Of a DNA stretch of 64,000 bases, positions 27,398 through 35,992 are shown in pieces. A program made the translations under genes and the position numbers. The notes under the pieces were generated by a model. It had not been told where the DNA came from. It saw only the letters and a list, made by a program, of their open reading frames with translations, and ran no database searches. Source of the DNA: CBDDEC01 sp965198045 (GTDB taxonomy: Bacteria > Chloroflexota > Dehalococcoidia > UBA2979); assembly GCA_965198045.1 (NCBI GenBank), contig CBDAOL010000010.1, forward strand, positions 372,001 through 436,000. Direction: 5' to 3'. Every line of letters starts with the position of its first letter. The stretch's first letter is position 1.

Positions 27398-27606
27398 CGA
27401 CCTACTGCCCTGCTTCACAGGCTGCCCCCCAACGCGAAGTCTCTGCTGGCGACTTCGCCGACTTGATCGTGGCGGAGTTCGCGGGCAGCCCACCATACCT
27501 AGCGCGGGGACCAGCTCGCCCGATGTGCTGCTGGAGCTCTTTCCCGGCTCCATCTCGCCAGAGGCCGCGGCCATCTCGGCAAGGGACCTCGGCGACCCGG
27601 GCTGGC
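27398..27606 (+). other. Truncated unknown coding sequence
   Basis: The frame containing TSSPDVLLELFPGSISPEAAAISARDLGDPG looks coding-like but is cut by the IS-A end at 27607. No family recognised. Confidence 0.25.
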
Positions 27607-27626
27607 CGTGGGACGGAGCCTCTGTG

Positions 27627-28652
27627 TCAAGCGGCCTCGGTAGCGCAGGTGCGAGCATCGGCCACCATGCATCGGTAAACGACGTCCGAGAGTCGGCGTT
27701 TGAGGCAGCGCGGCGCCTCGTTCCGACTCTTGCCAGCGGCGAGTTTGCGACGGAAGTAGCCGTGGCCTTCGGTGCCCGGCATGCGCGCCTGGGTGAGCGC
27801 CGCGATGTGGAGCGCCCGGTTCAGCTGGCGGTCTCCACCGCGGCTGAGGCGATGGCGTTGGACCTCCCCGCTCGACACCTCAAGCGGCGCCGTCCCCGTG
27901 TAGCTGGCGTAGTGCGCGCGCGAGGGGAAGCGACTGACCGCTCCGCTGCGCCCCACGATCTTCGCCGCCAGGATCACGCCGACGCCGGGGATGCGCGTGA
28001 GGGCGCTGCCTTGTACGCGCAGCGCTGCCTCGAGGCGGCGGCCGTTCGCGACGAGGTTGCGGTCCAGCACCCGCACCTCGCGCACCAGTGCGCGGGCCAT
28101 ACGCAGCCGCTCGCGATCCGCGGCGCCCGTCGGACGCAGGCGGCGTAGGAGCGCCTGCGCGCGATCGGCGGAGAGCCTGGAGGGGCCCCCACCCGGTCGG
28201 AGCTCGCGCAGCAGCCGGTGCAGCCGGTTGACCACGCGCGTGCGTTCCTGCGTGAACTCGTCGCGGCCGTCGGAGAGCAGTCGCAGCACCGCCGTGTCGT
28301 CCTCCGCCCGCACGGCACGCAGCGCCGTGAGGGGTTGGGCGGCGAGCGCAATGGCACGCGCGTCTGCGGGGTCGGACTTCCCGCCACCGGAGAGCAAGCG
28401 CACGCGCGCCACCAGCCGCGCCGGGACATCGACGACTGACTCGCCCTCCGTGAGCAGCCACTGGCTGAGGCCGTGGCCGAGACCGCGGGCCCCCTCCACG
28501 GCCCAGCGGCGCTCGGGCCACTGCCGCGCCCAGCGCAGCAGCCGGCTGTGCGCACGAGCTTCCACCCGGAGCGAGCCGAGCTCGCGGCCCGCGGGGTCGA
28601 CGGCGAGGGCGGTATGCGAGGACTTGTGGGGCTCGACGGCGATCAAGATCAT
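27627..28652 (-). CDS. IS110 transposase b, full length, first catalytic D replaced by E
   Basis: 341 residues. RuvC-like DEDD domain: MILIAVEPHKSSHTALAVDP (the usual D of VDPHKSS is E7 here), RRWAVEGARGLGHGLS (E) and GGGKSDPADARAIALAAQP (two D). Coiled middle, then C-terminal transposase_20 domain: LTRIPGVGVILAAKIVGRSG and YTGTAPLEVSSGEVQRHRLSRGGDRQLNRAL with the serine of SSG. It is the only copy with an unbroken frame, but the D-to-E change in a metal-binding residue may impair it. Start is ATG 28652 after GGGAGAGCTTC; an upstream in-frame start at 28724 is less likely. Confidence 0.92.
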   Translation of the reverse strand: MILIAVEPHKSSHTALAVDPAGRELGSLRVEARAHSRLLRWARQWPERRWAVEGARGLGHGLSQWLLTEGESVVDVPARLVARVRLLSGGGKSDPADARAIALAAQPLTALRAVRAEDDTAVLRLLSDGRDEFTQERTRVVNRLHRLLRELRPGGGPSRLSADRAQALLRRLRPTGAADRERLRMARALVREVRVLDRNLVANGRRLEAALRVQGSALTRIPGVGVILAAKIVGRSGAVSRFPSRAHYASYTGTAPLEVSSGEVQRHRLSRGGDRQLNRALHIAALTQARMPGTEGHGYFRRKLAAGKSRNEAPRCLKRRLSDVVYRCMVADARTCATEAA

Positions 28653-28885
28653 GAAGCTCTCCCTGTCGTAGCTGAATTGCGGTGGGGAGGGCGGTGGACA
28701 GGCCGACTTCGGGAGCATCCGCACGCCTCTGTCGAGTCACACCGCGGCCGGACGGTGGCCGGCGACACTCCGCCCCAGAGCCAGTCCTGCTCAGCAGCAC
28801 GGCAGCAAAACTTGGAGTCAGCCGACCAGCGTCCTCAACACCTTAGGGCCGCAACCCCCGGTGTCTGGCCGGATTCAAACAAGTC
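28653..28885 (-). ncRNA. Candidate bridge-RNA region of IS110b
   Basis: 233-bp non-coding leader, essentially the same as in copy c. Only about 12 bp separate the transposase stop from the other end, which is the IS110-group rather than the IS1111-group layout. Confidence 0.45.
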
Positions 28886-28928
28886 GGCAAAACCTCATGC
28901 GGCCCACCGATACTCATGATGCAAGCCT

Positions 28929-29623
28929 CGTGGGACGGCAAAACCTCATGCGGCCCACCGATACTCATGATGCAAGCCTCCTAGCACCGGCTTGCTGACG
29001 ACTCGCTGACTCGGCGTCCGCTGCACCGGCGAGCGTCCCTCCGGAGAGTCGAGCGCCAATGACCGATGCGGCCGCATCGCGTTGTAGTGCTGGACGTACT
29101 GACCAAGCACCCGCCTCAGATGCCGTTCGTTGACGGCGATGACGTGATCGAGGCACTCGCACCGGAGCGTCCCGATCACCCGCTCGGCGATGGCGTTGGC
29201 GTTGGCGTTCGGCGCGTGCACCGGAGTCAGAATCGTCTCGATCCCGAGCCGTCGAGCGCGTGCGATGAAGTCTCCGCCATCGCTACGGTCGCGGTCTCGG
29301 ATCAGGAACCCTGGCTGCTGACCCCAGGCGGTCGCCTCGATCATCTGCTGCCAGATCCAGGGCGCGTTCGGATGCTCCGTGACGTTCCAGTGCCGGATGC
29401 GGCGCCGGTCGTGGTCGATCACGATGAGCACGTAGAGCGTGCGGAAGGCGAGCGTCTGGACCGTGAACAGATCGGCGGCCCAGATGCTGGACGCGTGGTT
29501 GCGGAGAAACGTGCGCCACGACTGGCTCGGCGGTCGCCGCAGCGCTTGCCGGCGGTAGCGACTCACGGTGCGGGCGCTGACCTCGAAGCCAAGGGCACGC
29601 AGCTTGCCGACGATGCGGACGGC
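28929..29623 (-). mobile_element. IS-A copy 4, truncated by recombinase unit 1
   Basis: Starts CGTGGGACGGCAAAACCT directly inside remnant A3 and ends at GATGCGGACGGC where the recombinase unit begins. Its transposase frame (minus, stop 28946) covers the rve core, with an in-frame repeat giving NANANAIAERVIGTLR, but lacks the N-terminal 130 or so residues. The breakpoint is identical in IS-A6. Confidence 0.88.
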
Positions 29624-29661
29624 CGCGGCACCGCTTGACTTCGGCCTGGGAGAGAGCGTCC

Positions 29662-30424
29662 ATGCTCGTGATGAACGCGAGCCCCTCCCTCACCGAGCTA
29701 AGCGCGCTGTACCTCCTGCGCTGTGAGGTCGAGGGCAAGTCCGCGCAGACGGTGCGCGCATACCGAGAGTCACTGAATCGCTTCGCCCGCGCAGTGACGG
29801 TCGCCGACGCGGCGGCGGTCACGCCGGAAGACGTCTACCGCTATTTGGGCGGCTTCTCTCACCTCAGCCTTGAGACTCGACACCGCTACTTCCGCGAGGT
29901 CCGCTGCTTCTTCAACTGGCTCGTCGACGCTCGCCACCTCCAAGACAACCCGTTCCGGGGGATCAAGAACGTCCGGCTGCCACAGCGCATTGTCGAGCCG
30001 TTCTCGCCAGCCGACATCGCGCAGCTGATGGCGGGGTGCGATTCAGCCACCGCGCTCGGGCTGCGGGATCGTGCGATGGTGCTGTGCTTACTCGACACTG
30101 GCCTGCGATGCTCAGAGCTCGTTCAGCTGACGCTCGATGACCTCGACCTCGAGACGCGCCGGCTGCGCGTACGCCACGGCAAGGGCAACAAGCAGCGCGT
30201 GGTGCCCTTTGCAGCGCACTGTGGCGCCGCGCTGGAGCGCTACCTCGAGCGGCGGGGAACGGCTCCGGGTCCGCTCTTCGTAGCGGCCAGCCACCTTGGT
30301 GAGCTGAAGCCTGCTACCGCGCTCCGACCGAACGGGCTCAAGCAGATGCTCCGCCGCTTGGGTCGTCGCGCAGAAGTGGCGAAAGTGCACGCGCATCGCT
30401 TCCGCCACACATTCGCGACGTGGG
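29662..30424 (+). pseudogene. Tyrosine recombinase Int-1, cut by IS-C2
   Basis: Starts ATG 29662 after GGGAGAGAGCG. SAM-like N-terminal domain (LTELSALYLLRCEVEGKSAQTVRAYRESLNRFA), then catalytic blocks DTGLRCSELVQL (Arg), HGKGNKQRVV (Lys) and HAHRFRHTFATWG (His-x-x-Arg). IS-C2 interrupts at that point, so the second His and the nucleophilic Tyr are missing. Nearly identical to Int-2 up to the break. Confidence 0.88.
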
Positions 30425-31372
30425 GGCTGCGTCAGATCTGAGGGCTCGAACTGTGAGGTTTAGCCTCGTCTGAGCATGGACGAGGAGGCATCGGTGAACT
30501 GTCCGCACTGTGCATCCGCCGCCACGACCAGACGCCAGGCGCGCACGACGCTCGGCTACCGGCGGTTCAACTGCCGCTCGTGCAAGCGTCGCTTCAACGA
30601 GCGAACCGGCACGCCGTTCAACGATCTTCAGGTCCCGACCGACGTGGTGCTCCTCGCGGTGCTGTGGCGTCTGCGCTACAAGCTGAGTTTCCGCGACGTG
30701 GCAGAGATGCTCCTCCAGCGCGGTGTTGAGGTCACGCACGAGACCATCCGGGAGTGGGAGTTTCGATTCGCCCCACTGCTCGCCGGCCAGCTCCGCGCCA
30801 AGCGACGAGCCCGAGCCGGCGAGTCCTGGTACCTCGACGAGACGTACGTGAAGGTCGCTGGGCGCTGGTGCTACCTCTACCGAGCGATCGACGGCGACGG
30901 AGAACTGATCGACTCGATGCTGAGCGAGCATCGCGATAAGCATGCTGCGCGAAGGTTCTTGCGGAGACTGGTCGACATCGCGGAACGCAAGCCCGCCCGG
31001 ATCACGACCGACCTGCATCCTGCGTACGGCGGGCGATCCGTTGGATCATCGGCCGCAAGGCCTGGCATCGGACGACGCAGTACCTCAACAACTACACCGA
31101 GCAGAGTCACCGAGCGGTGAAGCAGCGCTACTACCCGATGCAGGGCTTCGGCAGCTTCGAGTCAGCGTCGCGCTTTTGTACCGCGTTCGATGAGCTACGA
31201 CAGTACTTCCGTGTTCGCCGCCGCGGTCGCGCCCATGTCGCGCTGGCGGAGCAGCGACGAATCTTCCTCAAACGTTGGCGCTCGCTGATTGCCGAGATGG
31301 CTGCCGCGTGAGCGATCAGGGACGGCGCCCTCGCCGTTGAGCATCTGATGCGCCCTGAAATCTGACACTGCC
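30425..31372 (+). mobile_element. IS-C copy 2 (IS6-like), diverged
   Basis: Ends GGCTGCGTCAGATCTGAGGGC and, inverted, GGCAGTGTCAGATTTCAGGGC, 948 bp. More divergent from copies 1 and 3 in its last third. No target duplication; the left flank is the Int-1 gene and the right flank is unrelated sequence, so a deletion probably started at this element. Confidence 0.88.
30476..31311 (+). pseudogene. IS6-like transposase (IS-C2), frameshifted
   Basis: N-terminal zinc finger, LDETYVKVAG and TTDLHPAY are in frame; a one-base loss near 31025 (CGTACGGCGGGCG versus CTTACCGACGGGCG) shifts the frame before the third acidic residue (NNYTEQSH). The C-terminal frame resumes to 31311. Confidence 0.85.
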
Positions 31373-31526
31373 GGCGGATCGCGGTCTCAGTCACCTCGTC
31401 GCGGGTCAGGCGGTACGGACCCCACACGTTCAGGAAGGGCTTGGCCGCGTCGAGGAAACTGACCGTATCGGCGTCTGATGCCACCGGCCACACGCTCCGC
31501 TCGGTGGGTGACCCACTCCCTTTCAT
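31373..31526 (-). pseudogene. Unknown gene fragment truncated by IS-C2
   Basis: The minus strand reads VWPVASDADTVSFLDAAKPF, LNVWGPYRLTRDEVTETAIRR and runs into IS-C2. It looks coding but has no recognisable family; the start is uncertain. Confidence 0.25.
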
Positions 31527-31650
31527 CCGCGCCCGAACTGGCGACCCGCCCCCCTTGTTCGGATGGCTGGCGCCTACGTGCGAAGGCGGAGCGACGGTGA
31601 GGAACCACCCCGTTTTCCTTCGACCCCGAACCGCGGGGCCGCTAGGGACT
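31511..31650. repeat. Degenerate GC-rich repeat
   Basis: CTTTCATCCGC, GAACTGGCGACCCGCCCCCC, GCGCCTACGTGCGAAGG and ACCACCCCGTTTTCCTTCGA follow the block order of the dispersed repeat, but the hairpin is replaced by CTTGTTCGGATGGCTGG. Confidence 0.4.
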
Positions 31651-31697
31651 GCGTACGGAGACCACCTGAGGGTGACGCAGTGCAGTGGCTCGAGTAC

Positions 31698-32666
31698 TCA
31701 GCTCGCTGTCGATGCGATCGCGCGGCGGAAGTAGTCCTTGCGGTCGGCGGCTGCACGTTGGCCGAGTTCGGCGTTGCGGTTCAGGCGCGGGGTATCGAAG
31801 CCATGAGGTCCTCCCGGATAGAGCTTTAGCTCCGTCGGGACGCCAGCCTCGATCAGCCGTCGGGCGTAGTCGATGTCTTCATCGAGGAAGATGTCGAGCG
31901 TGCCGACGGAGATGTACGCCGGGGGCAGGCCGCTGAGATCGGTGGCTCGAGCCGGAGCGGCATCGGGTGGAATGCCGTCCGTCTCGAAGAGGTCACCCAG
32001 GTAGGCACGCCAGCCAACGCTGTTGCTCTGGGGCGACCAGCCCCAGGTAGTCCACTGACTCGAAGGCGTCGAGCGGGTGTCGTCGATCATCGGGTAGGTA
32101 AGCACCTGGTGGGTGACGCTGACCTCGCCTCGGTCGCGGACCAGTAGGGCGAGTGCAGCGGCGAGTCCACCGCCGGCGCTGCCGCCACCGATGATCACCA
32201 GGTTCGGGTCGATCCCGAGCGAGTCTGCGTTCGAGATCAACCAGTGCAGACCGGCGTAACAGTCCTCGATCGCGGCCGGGTAGCGGTGCTCTGGGGCGAG
32301 GCGATAGTCCGGCGAGGCAACGGTCGCACCGAAGTCCGTCGCCCATTCGGCGCAGACGTCGTTCGCACCGTCGTACGTACCGCCCACATAGCCGCCGCCG
32401 TGGATCCAGTAGATCGCAGGCTGTGCACCAGCGGCTCCCCTCGCTCGGTAGGTGCGGACCGTGACGGCTGACTCGCCTTTGGGACCGGGCGCGTCGTGGT
32501 CTGTGTAGTCGATCTCGTCGGGGACTGGGGGCGGCGGAAGGAGGGCCGCGCGATCCGCGCGCACCTTCTCCGGGCTAGAGAGCCAGTCGTTCGGGTCGAC
32601 GGCGCTGGCAGCAGCGGCCTCAACGAGGCTGCGGTACGCGGGGTCCACCCGCTCTCGAACATCCAT
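31698..32666 (-). CDS. Alpha/beta hydrolase (HSL-type esterase)
   Basis: 322 residues from ATG 32666. Hormone-sensitive-lipase family marks: oxyanion loop IYWIHGGGYVGG, DYRLAPEHRYPAAIEDCYAG, nucleophile elbow GGGSAGGGLAAAL, catalytic Asp in VGTLDIFLDED and His in GGPHGFD. Cleaves short-chain acyl esters; the natural substrate is unknown. GGGGAGAG lies 6-13 bp upstream of the ATG. No signal peptide. Neighbours are remnants, so no operon can be inferred. Confidence 0.92.
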   Translation of the reverse strand: MDVRERVDPAYRSLVEAAAASAVDPNDWLSSPEKVRADRAALLPPPPVPDEIDYTDHDAPGPKGESAVTVRTYRARGAAGAQPAIYWIHGGGYVGGTYDGANDVCAEWATDFGATVASPDYRLAPEHRYPAAIEDCYAGLHWLISNADSLGIDPNLVIIGGGSAGGGLAAALALLVRDRGEVSVTHQVLTYPMIDDTRSTPSSQWTTWGWSPQSNSVGWRAYLGDLFETDGIPPDAAPARATDLSGLPPAYISVGTLDIFLDEDIDYARRLIEAGVPTELKLYPGGPHGFDTPRLNRNAELGQRAAADRKDYFRRAIASTAS

Positions 32667-32839
32667 CGTTCTCTCCCCGTGCGTTCGGATCGATGCTGAA
32701 GTCAGATGGCCCCAGTTTGGCCCCATGGCCGCTGAGACACTCGGCGATGGAACTGACTGGGCTTCCCAAGAGCCCCATGGACACTGAGGAATTGTACGAG
32801 CACGTCCGAACCTCAGATTCGCGACACCGAGATCTCGTA

Positions 32840-33044
32840 CGCGAGCCTGGCGCTGGCGATTGCTGACTGGGCCTCCGTCGCTACGCTGTCCGGCGAGCGG
32901 ATGCATGTGATTGACTTCGACGACGCGGGCTTCGGATGGCACATGTACGAGCTGGCTGTCGCGCTCTTCGGCGCCCAACGCCCGGATCTCCGACGCTCGT
33001 CGACGTGGCGCGCCGTCCTTGGGTCTGACTCTTCCGGACGATGA
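32840..33044 (+). pseudogene. Phosphotransferase (APH-like), C-terminal fragment 1
   Basis: The plus frame reads ALAIADWASVATLSGERMHV, then IDFDDAGFGWHMYELAVALFG and stops at 33044. The DFDDAG...W-x-x-Y-E/D-L-A block is the metal-binding loop of the APH/homoserine-kinase-like family. The ATP-binding lobe and the HGDxHxxN loop are absent. A second, larger APH remnant is at 49.9-50.5 kb. Confidence 0.55.
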
Positions 33045-33158
33045 CCGACGGCTTATGAGTCCGCTGATCATCGAGAGGCCGGGGTGACCTCTAGAGGACC
33101 GCGAAACGTTGCAAACACTGGCCGGATGGAATATTGCCACCCCACGGGTGTGCGGGAC

Positions 33159-34148
33159 ATGGTTAGACTCATCTGCAGCCTGCTGGCGGTTGCGCTCGTT
33201 GTCGGGTGCGGCTCTGGGGACGACACCCCCAACGGTGGTGCCAGCACCCCCAGCCGTGAGGTGCGCACCGCCGGCGGCGGCGAGATCCTCGGCGGCGGCG
33301 GCGAGATTCTCGGCGGTGGTGCCGATGTCCTCAGCGTTGAGGAATACGCCGAGTGGTGTGGGAGCGTAGGGGATGGGTTCGCTGACAACGTGACATGGGG
33401 TGAGTATGCCGAGCAGCTCGACACTCTCCTTGATGAAACGCGAGGCATAGATCCTCCCGAGGGTCTGCGCGGCTACCACGATGTACAGATTACGTCCGTG
33501 GCTAGCCTGAAGGCATTCGTTGACACACTCGACCCGGCCGGTGTGTTCAACCTGTTCGAACTTCTTGGCGTCGCGTGGCTTCTCGGGTCGCAGATAACGG
33601 CGGCCGAGGAAGCGCTTCCCGCGGCTACGCGCGCAACGCTCAGTGAGGCCGGATGTATAGACAGTTCGGAAGAAGAAGAGGCAGCCGACGAGACCTCAAC
33701 CGCGACCTCGACTCCGCCCCCAACCCCGATAGCTGCTCTCGGTGACGTGGTCCCGGTGGGACGCTTGGATGCTGTGGTGCTCAGTATCAAGCGCGAAGCC
33801 TTCACACTCGAAGGTGTCACGATGACGCGCGTGGAGGTCGAGTTCACGAACACGCGAGGTGCCATTGAAGCTGTCAGCTATGGACAGGTCCGAGGGATCG
33901 ACACTGAGGGGCTAGAAAACGAGCCCTACGAGCCCTGTACCGAGTACGACTATTCTTCCGGGGAATACCCCTGCCCCGGACTATTGACGTCCGAGGAACT
34001 CACCCCGGGCACCTCAGCACGGGGCTACGTCTACTTCTACTTCGTGGAGTCGCCCGCCTACCCGCTGGAGTTCATCCAGCTCTGGGAGCGGACGGGTGAA
34101 TACCAGATTGAGAGAGTGTACCCGCCGGTGGTCGTCCCCAAGCCCTAG
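33159..34148 (+). CDS. Putative lipoprotein
   Basis: 329 residues from ATG 33159: short charged start, hydrophobic ICSLLAVALVV and lipobox V-V-G-C at 14-17, so probably lipid-anchored on the outer face of the membrane. A Gly-rich repeat (GGGEILGGGGEILGGG) follows, then a helical domain (EYAEWCGSVGDGFADN), an acidic Thr/Pro linker, and a beta domain of about 130 residues (RLDAVVLSIKREAF, VEVEFTNTRGAIEAVS, TSARGYVYFYFV) like DUF4352/telokin-type immunoglobulin folds. Function unknown. An upstream in-frame start would add 25 residues before the signal and is unlikely. Confidence 0.8.
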   Translation: MVRLICSLLAVALVVGCGSGDDTPNGGASTPSREVRTAGGGEILGGGGEILGGGADVLSVEEYAEWCGSVGDGFADNVTWGEYAEQLDTLLDETRGIDPPEGLRGYHDVQITSVASLKAFVDTLDPAGVFNLFELLGVAWLLGSQITAAEEALPAATRATLSEAGCIDSSEEEEAADETSTATSTPPPTPIAALGDVVPVGRLDAVVLSIKREAFTLEGVTMTRVEVEFTNTRGAIEAVSYGQVRGIDTEGLENEPYEPCTEYDYSSGEYPCPGLLTSEELTPGTSARGYVYFYFVESPAYPLEFIQLWERTGEYQIERVYPPVVVPKP

Positions 34149-34312
34149 TCCGTCTGGGTATTCCCGCGCAGCCGCTGTGCCCCGCTACAGCTTCGCTCGC
34201 CGCGACCTCCGTCGTGTGATCGAGCTGCTGCTCTCCCATCTCGATGATGGGACTGGCTTTACGAAGACATCTATCGCGCGCGTGGGTGCGGGGCCGGTCG
34301 TCATCTCCGGTT

Positions 34313-34660
34313 TCACGGGGCGGACGAGCTGCGGTAGTAGGGCTCCACTACGCGCCGTTCAAGGCCACGCACGAGCCGCAGCGCCCCGATGACGCCCACG
34401 AATCCGGCGCCGATGAACAAGCCGCTGCTTGTTTGGAGCAGTACGCGTCCCACGATGTCCTCTAACGAAGGTCTCACGTCCACCACGATCCAGGTACCCA
34501 CCCAGTATGCCGCCGCGCCTACGATCAGGACGACGACGAGTCCCCCCACCAAGTAGAGAGTACTGGTCAGCAACCCCGTGAGGCCAGAGTCCTGATGCCC
34601 TCCGCTCACGCTCGCACCCGCGCCTTCAGAGCTATTGCCGCCGTCTACTGCTTCTGCCAT
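34313..34660 (-). CDS. Small two-helix membrane protein
   Basis: 115 residues from ATG 34660, preceded by GAGGGGA. After a Ser/Gly-rich N-terminus come TM1 (LYLVGGLVVVLIVGAAAYWV, about 36-55) and TM2 (GLFIGAGFVGVIGALRLV, about 79-96). No family recognised. The upstream bases to 34740 contain no other gene and probably hold its promoter. Confidence 0.65.
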   Translation of the reverse strand: MAEAVDGGNSSEGAGASVSGGHQDSGLTGLLTSTLYLVGGLVVVLIVGAAAYWVGTWIVVDVRPSLEDIVGRVLLQTSSGLFIGAGFVGVIGALRLVRGLERRVVEPYYRSSSAP

Positions 34661-34735
34661 CGTTCCCCTCACTCGTTCTGTCGCCGACCGCCCATGAGTG
34701 TGACCTGCCCCGGTCATTTTACCACTTCCTAAGTT

Positions 34736-34934
34736 AGAGCCAGGACCGGTGCGAGCCGTCCCGGCGTGACCGGTTCAGGTGCCGCTTCTGGTGCTGGTGA
34801 GCGATAGCCCAACGAGCTGTGCGGTCGCAGCTGGTTGTACTCACAGCGCCAGCGCTCGACCGAGGACCCGCGCCTCGAGCAGCGTATCGAACCGCTCCCG
34901 GTTCAGGCACTCATCACGCAGCTTGCCGTTGAAC
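34736..34934 (-). mobile_element. IS3-family remnant (OrfB C-terminus)
   Basis: The minus strand reads SFNGKLRDECLNRERFDTLLEA, R-x-LG and, after a small deletion, the YNQLRPHSSLGY-type tail. It is a standard IS3 OrfB end. At 34935 it fuses in frame to the N-terminal part of the IS-A5 transposase, forming a chimeric open frame. Confidence 0.7.
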
Positions 34935-35190
34935 GACCAACCACGTGCCAGCAGTGACCAGAGTCGGCGGTCGTGGCGACGGAGCCGCGGTCGACGACGG
35001 CCCCGGGTGTAGACGGCGAGCTGATGCCGCAGCGCTAAGTTCTCGAGGACGAGATCGCGGCGGGCGCGGACCGAAGCGAAGAGTGCTGCGACAAGCAGAC
35101 GGAGGTAGAGCACAGACGAGCCTCTCGTGGCTCGCCGATACTCTGCTATCTCAGGACAGAGCTGCACCTATCAGGTTTCGCCGTCCCACG
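34935..35190 (-). mobile_element. IS-A remnant A5 (right end)
   Basis: Carries the transposase N-terminus (LRLLVAALFASVRARRDLVLENLALRHQLAVYTRG to LLARGW) and the right terminal repeat, with one change (AGGTTTCGCCGTCCCACG). The rest is lost at the IS3 fusion. Confidence 0.85.
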
Positions 35191-35321
35191 GGTCCCGCGC
35201 GCTGCCGCTGCGGGCGTGGACGATCCAGGAAGCCCGCCCGCTGGTTAATCGAAGCGGCTGCTTCGAATTGGAGAACACCAACCCGCGGCGCCGCTTGACT
35301 TCGGCCTGGGAGAGAGCGTCC

Positions 35322-35992
35322 ATGCTCGTGATGAACGCGAGCCCCTCCCTCACCGAGCTAAGCGCGCTGTACCTCCTGCGCTGTGAGGTCGAGGGCAAGT
35401 CCGCGCAGACCGTGCGCGCCTACCGCGAGACGCTGGGACGCTTCCGTCGCGCTGTCGTGGTCGACGATGCGGCGGCCGTCACGCCGGGGGACGTCTACCG
35501 CTACCTCGGTGGCTTCTCTCACCTCAGCCTCGAGACGCGGCACCGCTACTTCCGCGAGGTCCGCTGCTTCTTCAACTGGCTGGTCGACGGGCGCTACCTC
35601 CACGAGAACCCGTTCCGGGGGATCAAGAACGTCCGGCTGCCACAGCGCATCGTCGAGCCGTTCTCGCCAGCCGACATCGCGCAGCTGATGGCGGCGTGCG
35701 ATTCAGCCACCGCGTTCGGTCTGCGGGATCGTGCGATGGTGCTGTGCTTGCTCGACACCGGCCTGCGATGCTCAGAGCTCGTTCAGCTCTCGCTCGATGA
35801 CCTCGACCTCGACACGCGCCGATTGCGCGTACGCCACGGCAAGGGCAATAAGCAGCGCGTGGTGCCGTTTGCGGCGCGCTGTCGCGCCGCGCTTAAGCGC
35901 TACCTCGAGCAACGGGGAACGGCTCCGGGTCCGCTCTTCGTAGCGGCCAGCCACCTTGGTGCGCTGAAGCCGGCGACCGCGCTCCGGCCGAA
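35322..35992 (+). pseudogene. Tyrosine recombinase Int-3, cut by IS-C3
   Basis: Diverged paralogue of Int-1 and Int-2 (AYRETLGRFRRAVVVDDAAAVTPGDVYRYLGG). Contains the Arg block (DTGLRCSELVQL) and Lys block (HGKGNKQRVV) but IS-C3 interrupts at ALRPK, before HxxR, His and Tyr. Start is ATG 35322, preceded by the same GGGAGAGAGCG as the other two. Confidence 0.88.

Larger units (their letters stand above)
27615..28885 (-). mobile_element. IS110-family element b
   Basis: 1,271 bp, full length. It lies in the IS-A left terminal repeat between CGTGGGAC and GGCAAAACCT, in the same orientation relative to that repeat as copy a has to the right one. Confidence 0.92.
27607..28928 (-). mobile_element. 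IS-A remnant A3 carrying IS110b
   Basis: CGTGGGAC at 27607-27614, IS110b, then GGCAAAACCTCATGCGGCCC to 28928, where IS-A4 begins abruptly. Only about 50 bp of this IS-A copy survives. The flank GGCTGGC before the repeat is shared with IS-A6 at 39.26 kb, so the two loci are copies of one larger unit. Confidence 0.85.

Noticed and set aside
34841..35167. Chimeric frame joining an IS-A N-terminus to an IS3 C-terminus as a novel transposase
   Set aside because: It lacks all but fragments of either catalytic domain; the in-frame fusion is most likely accidental.
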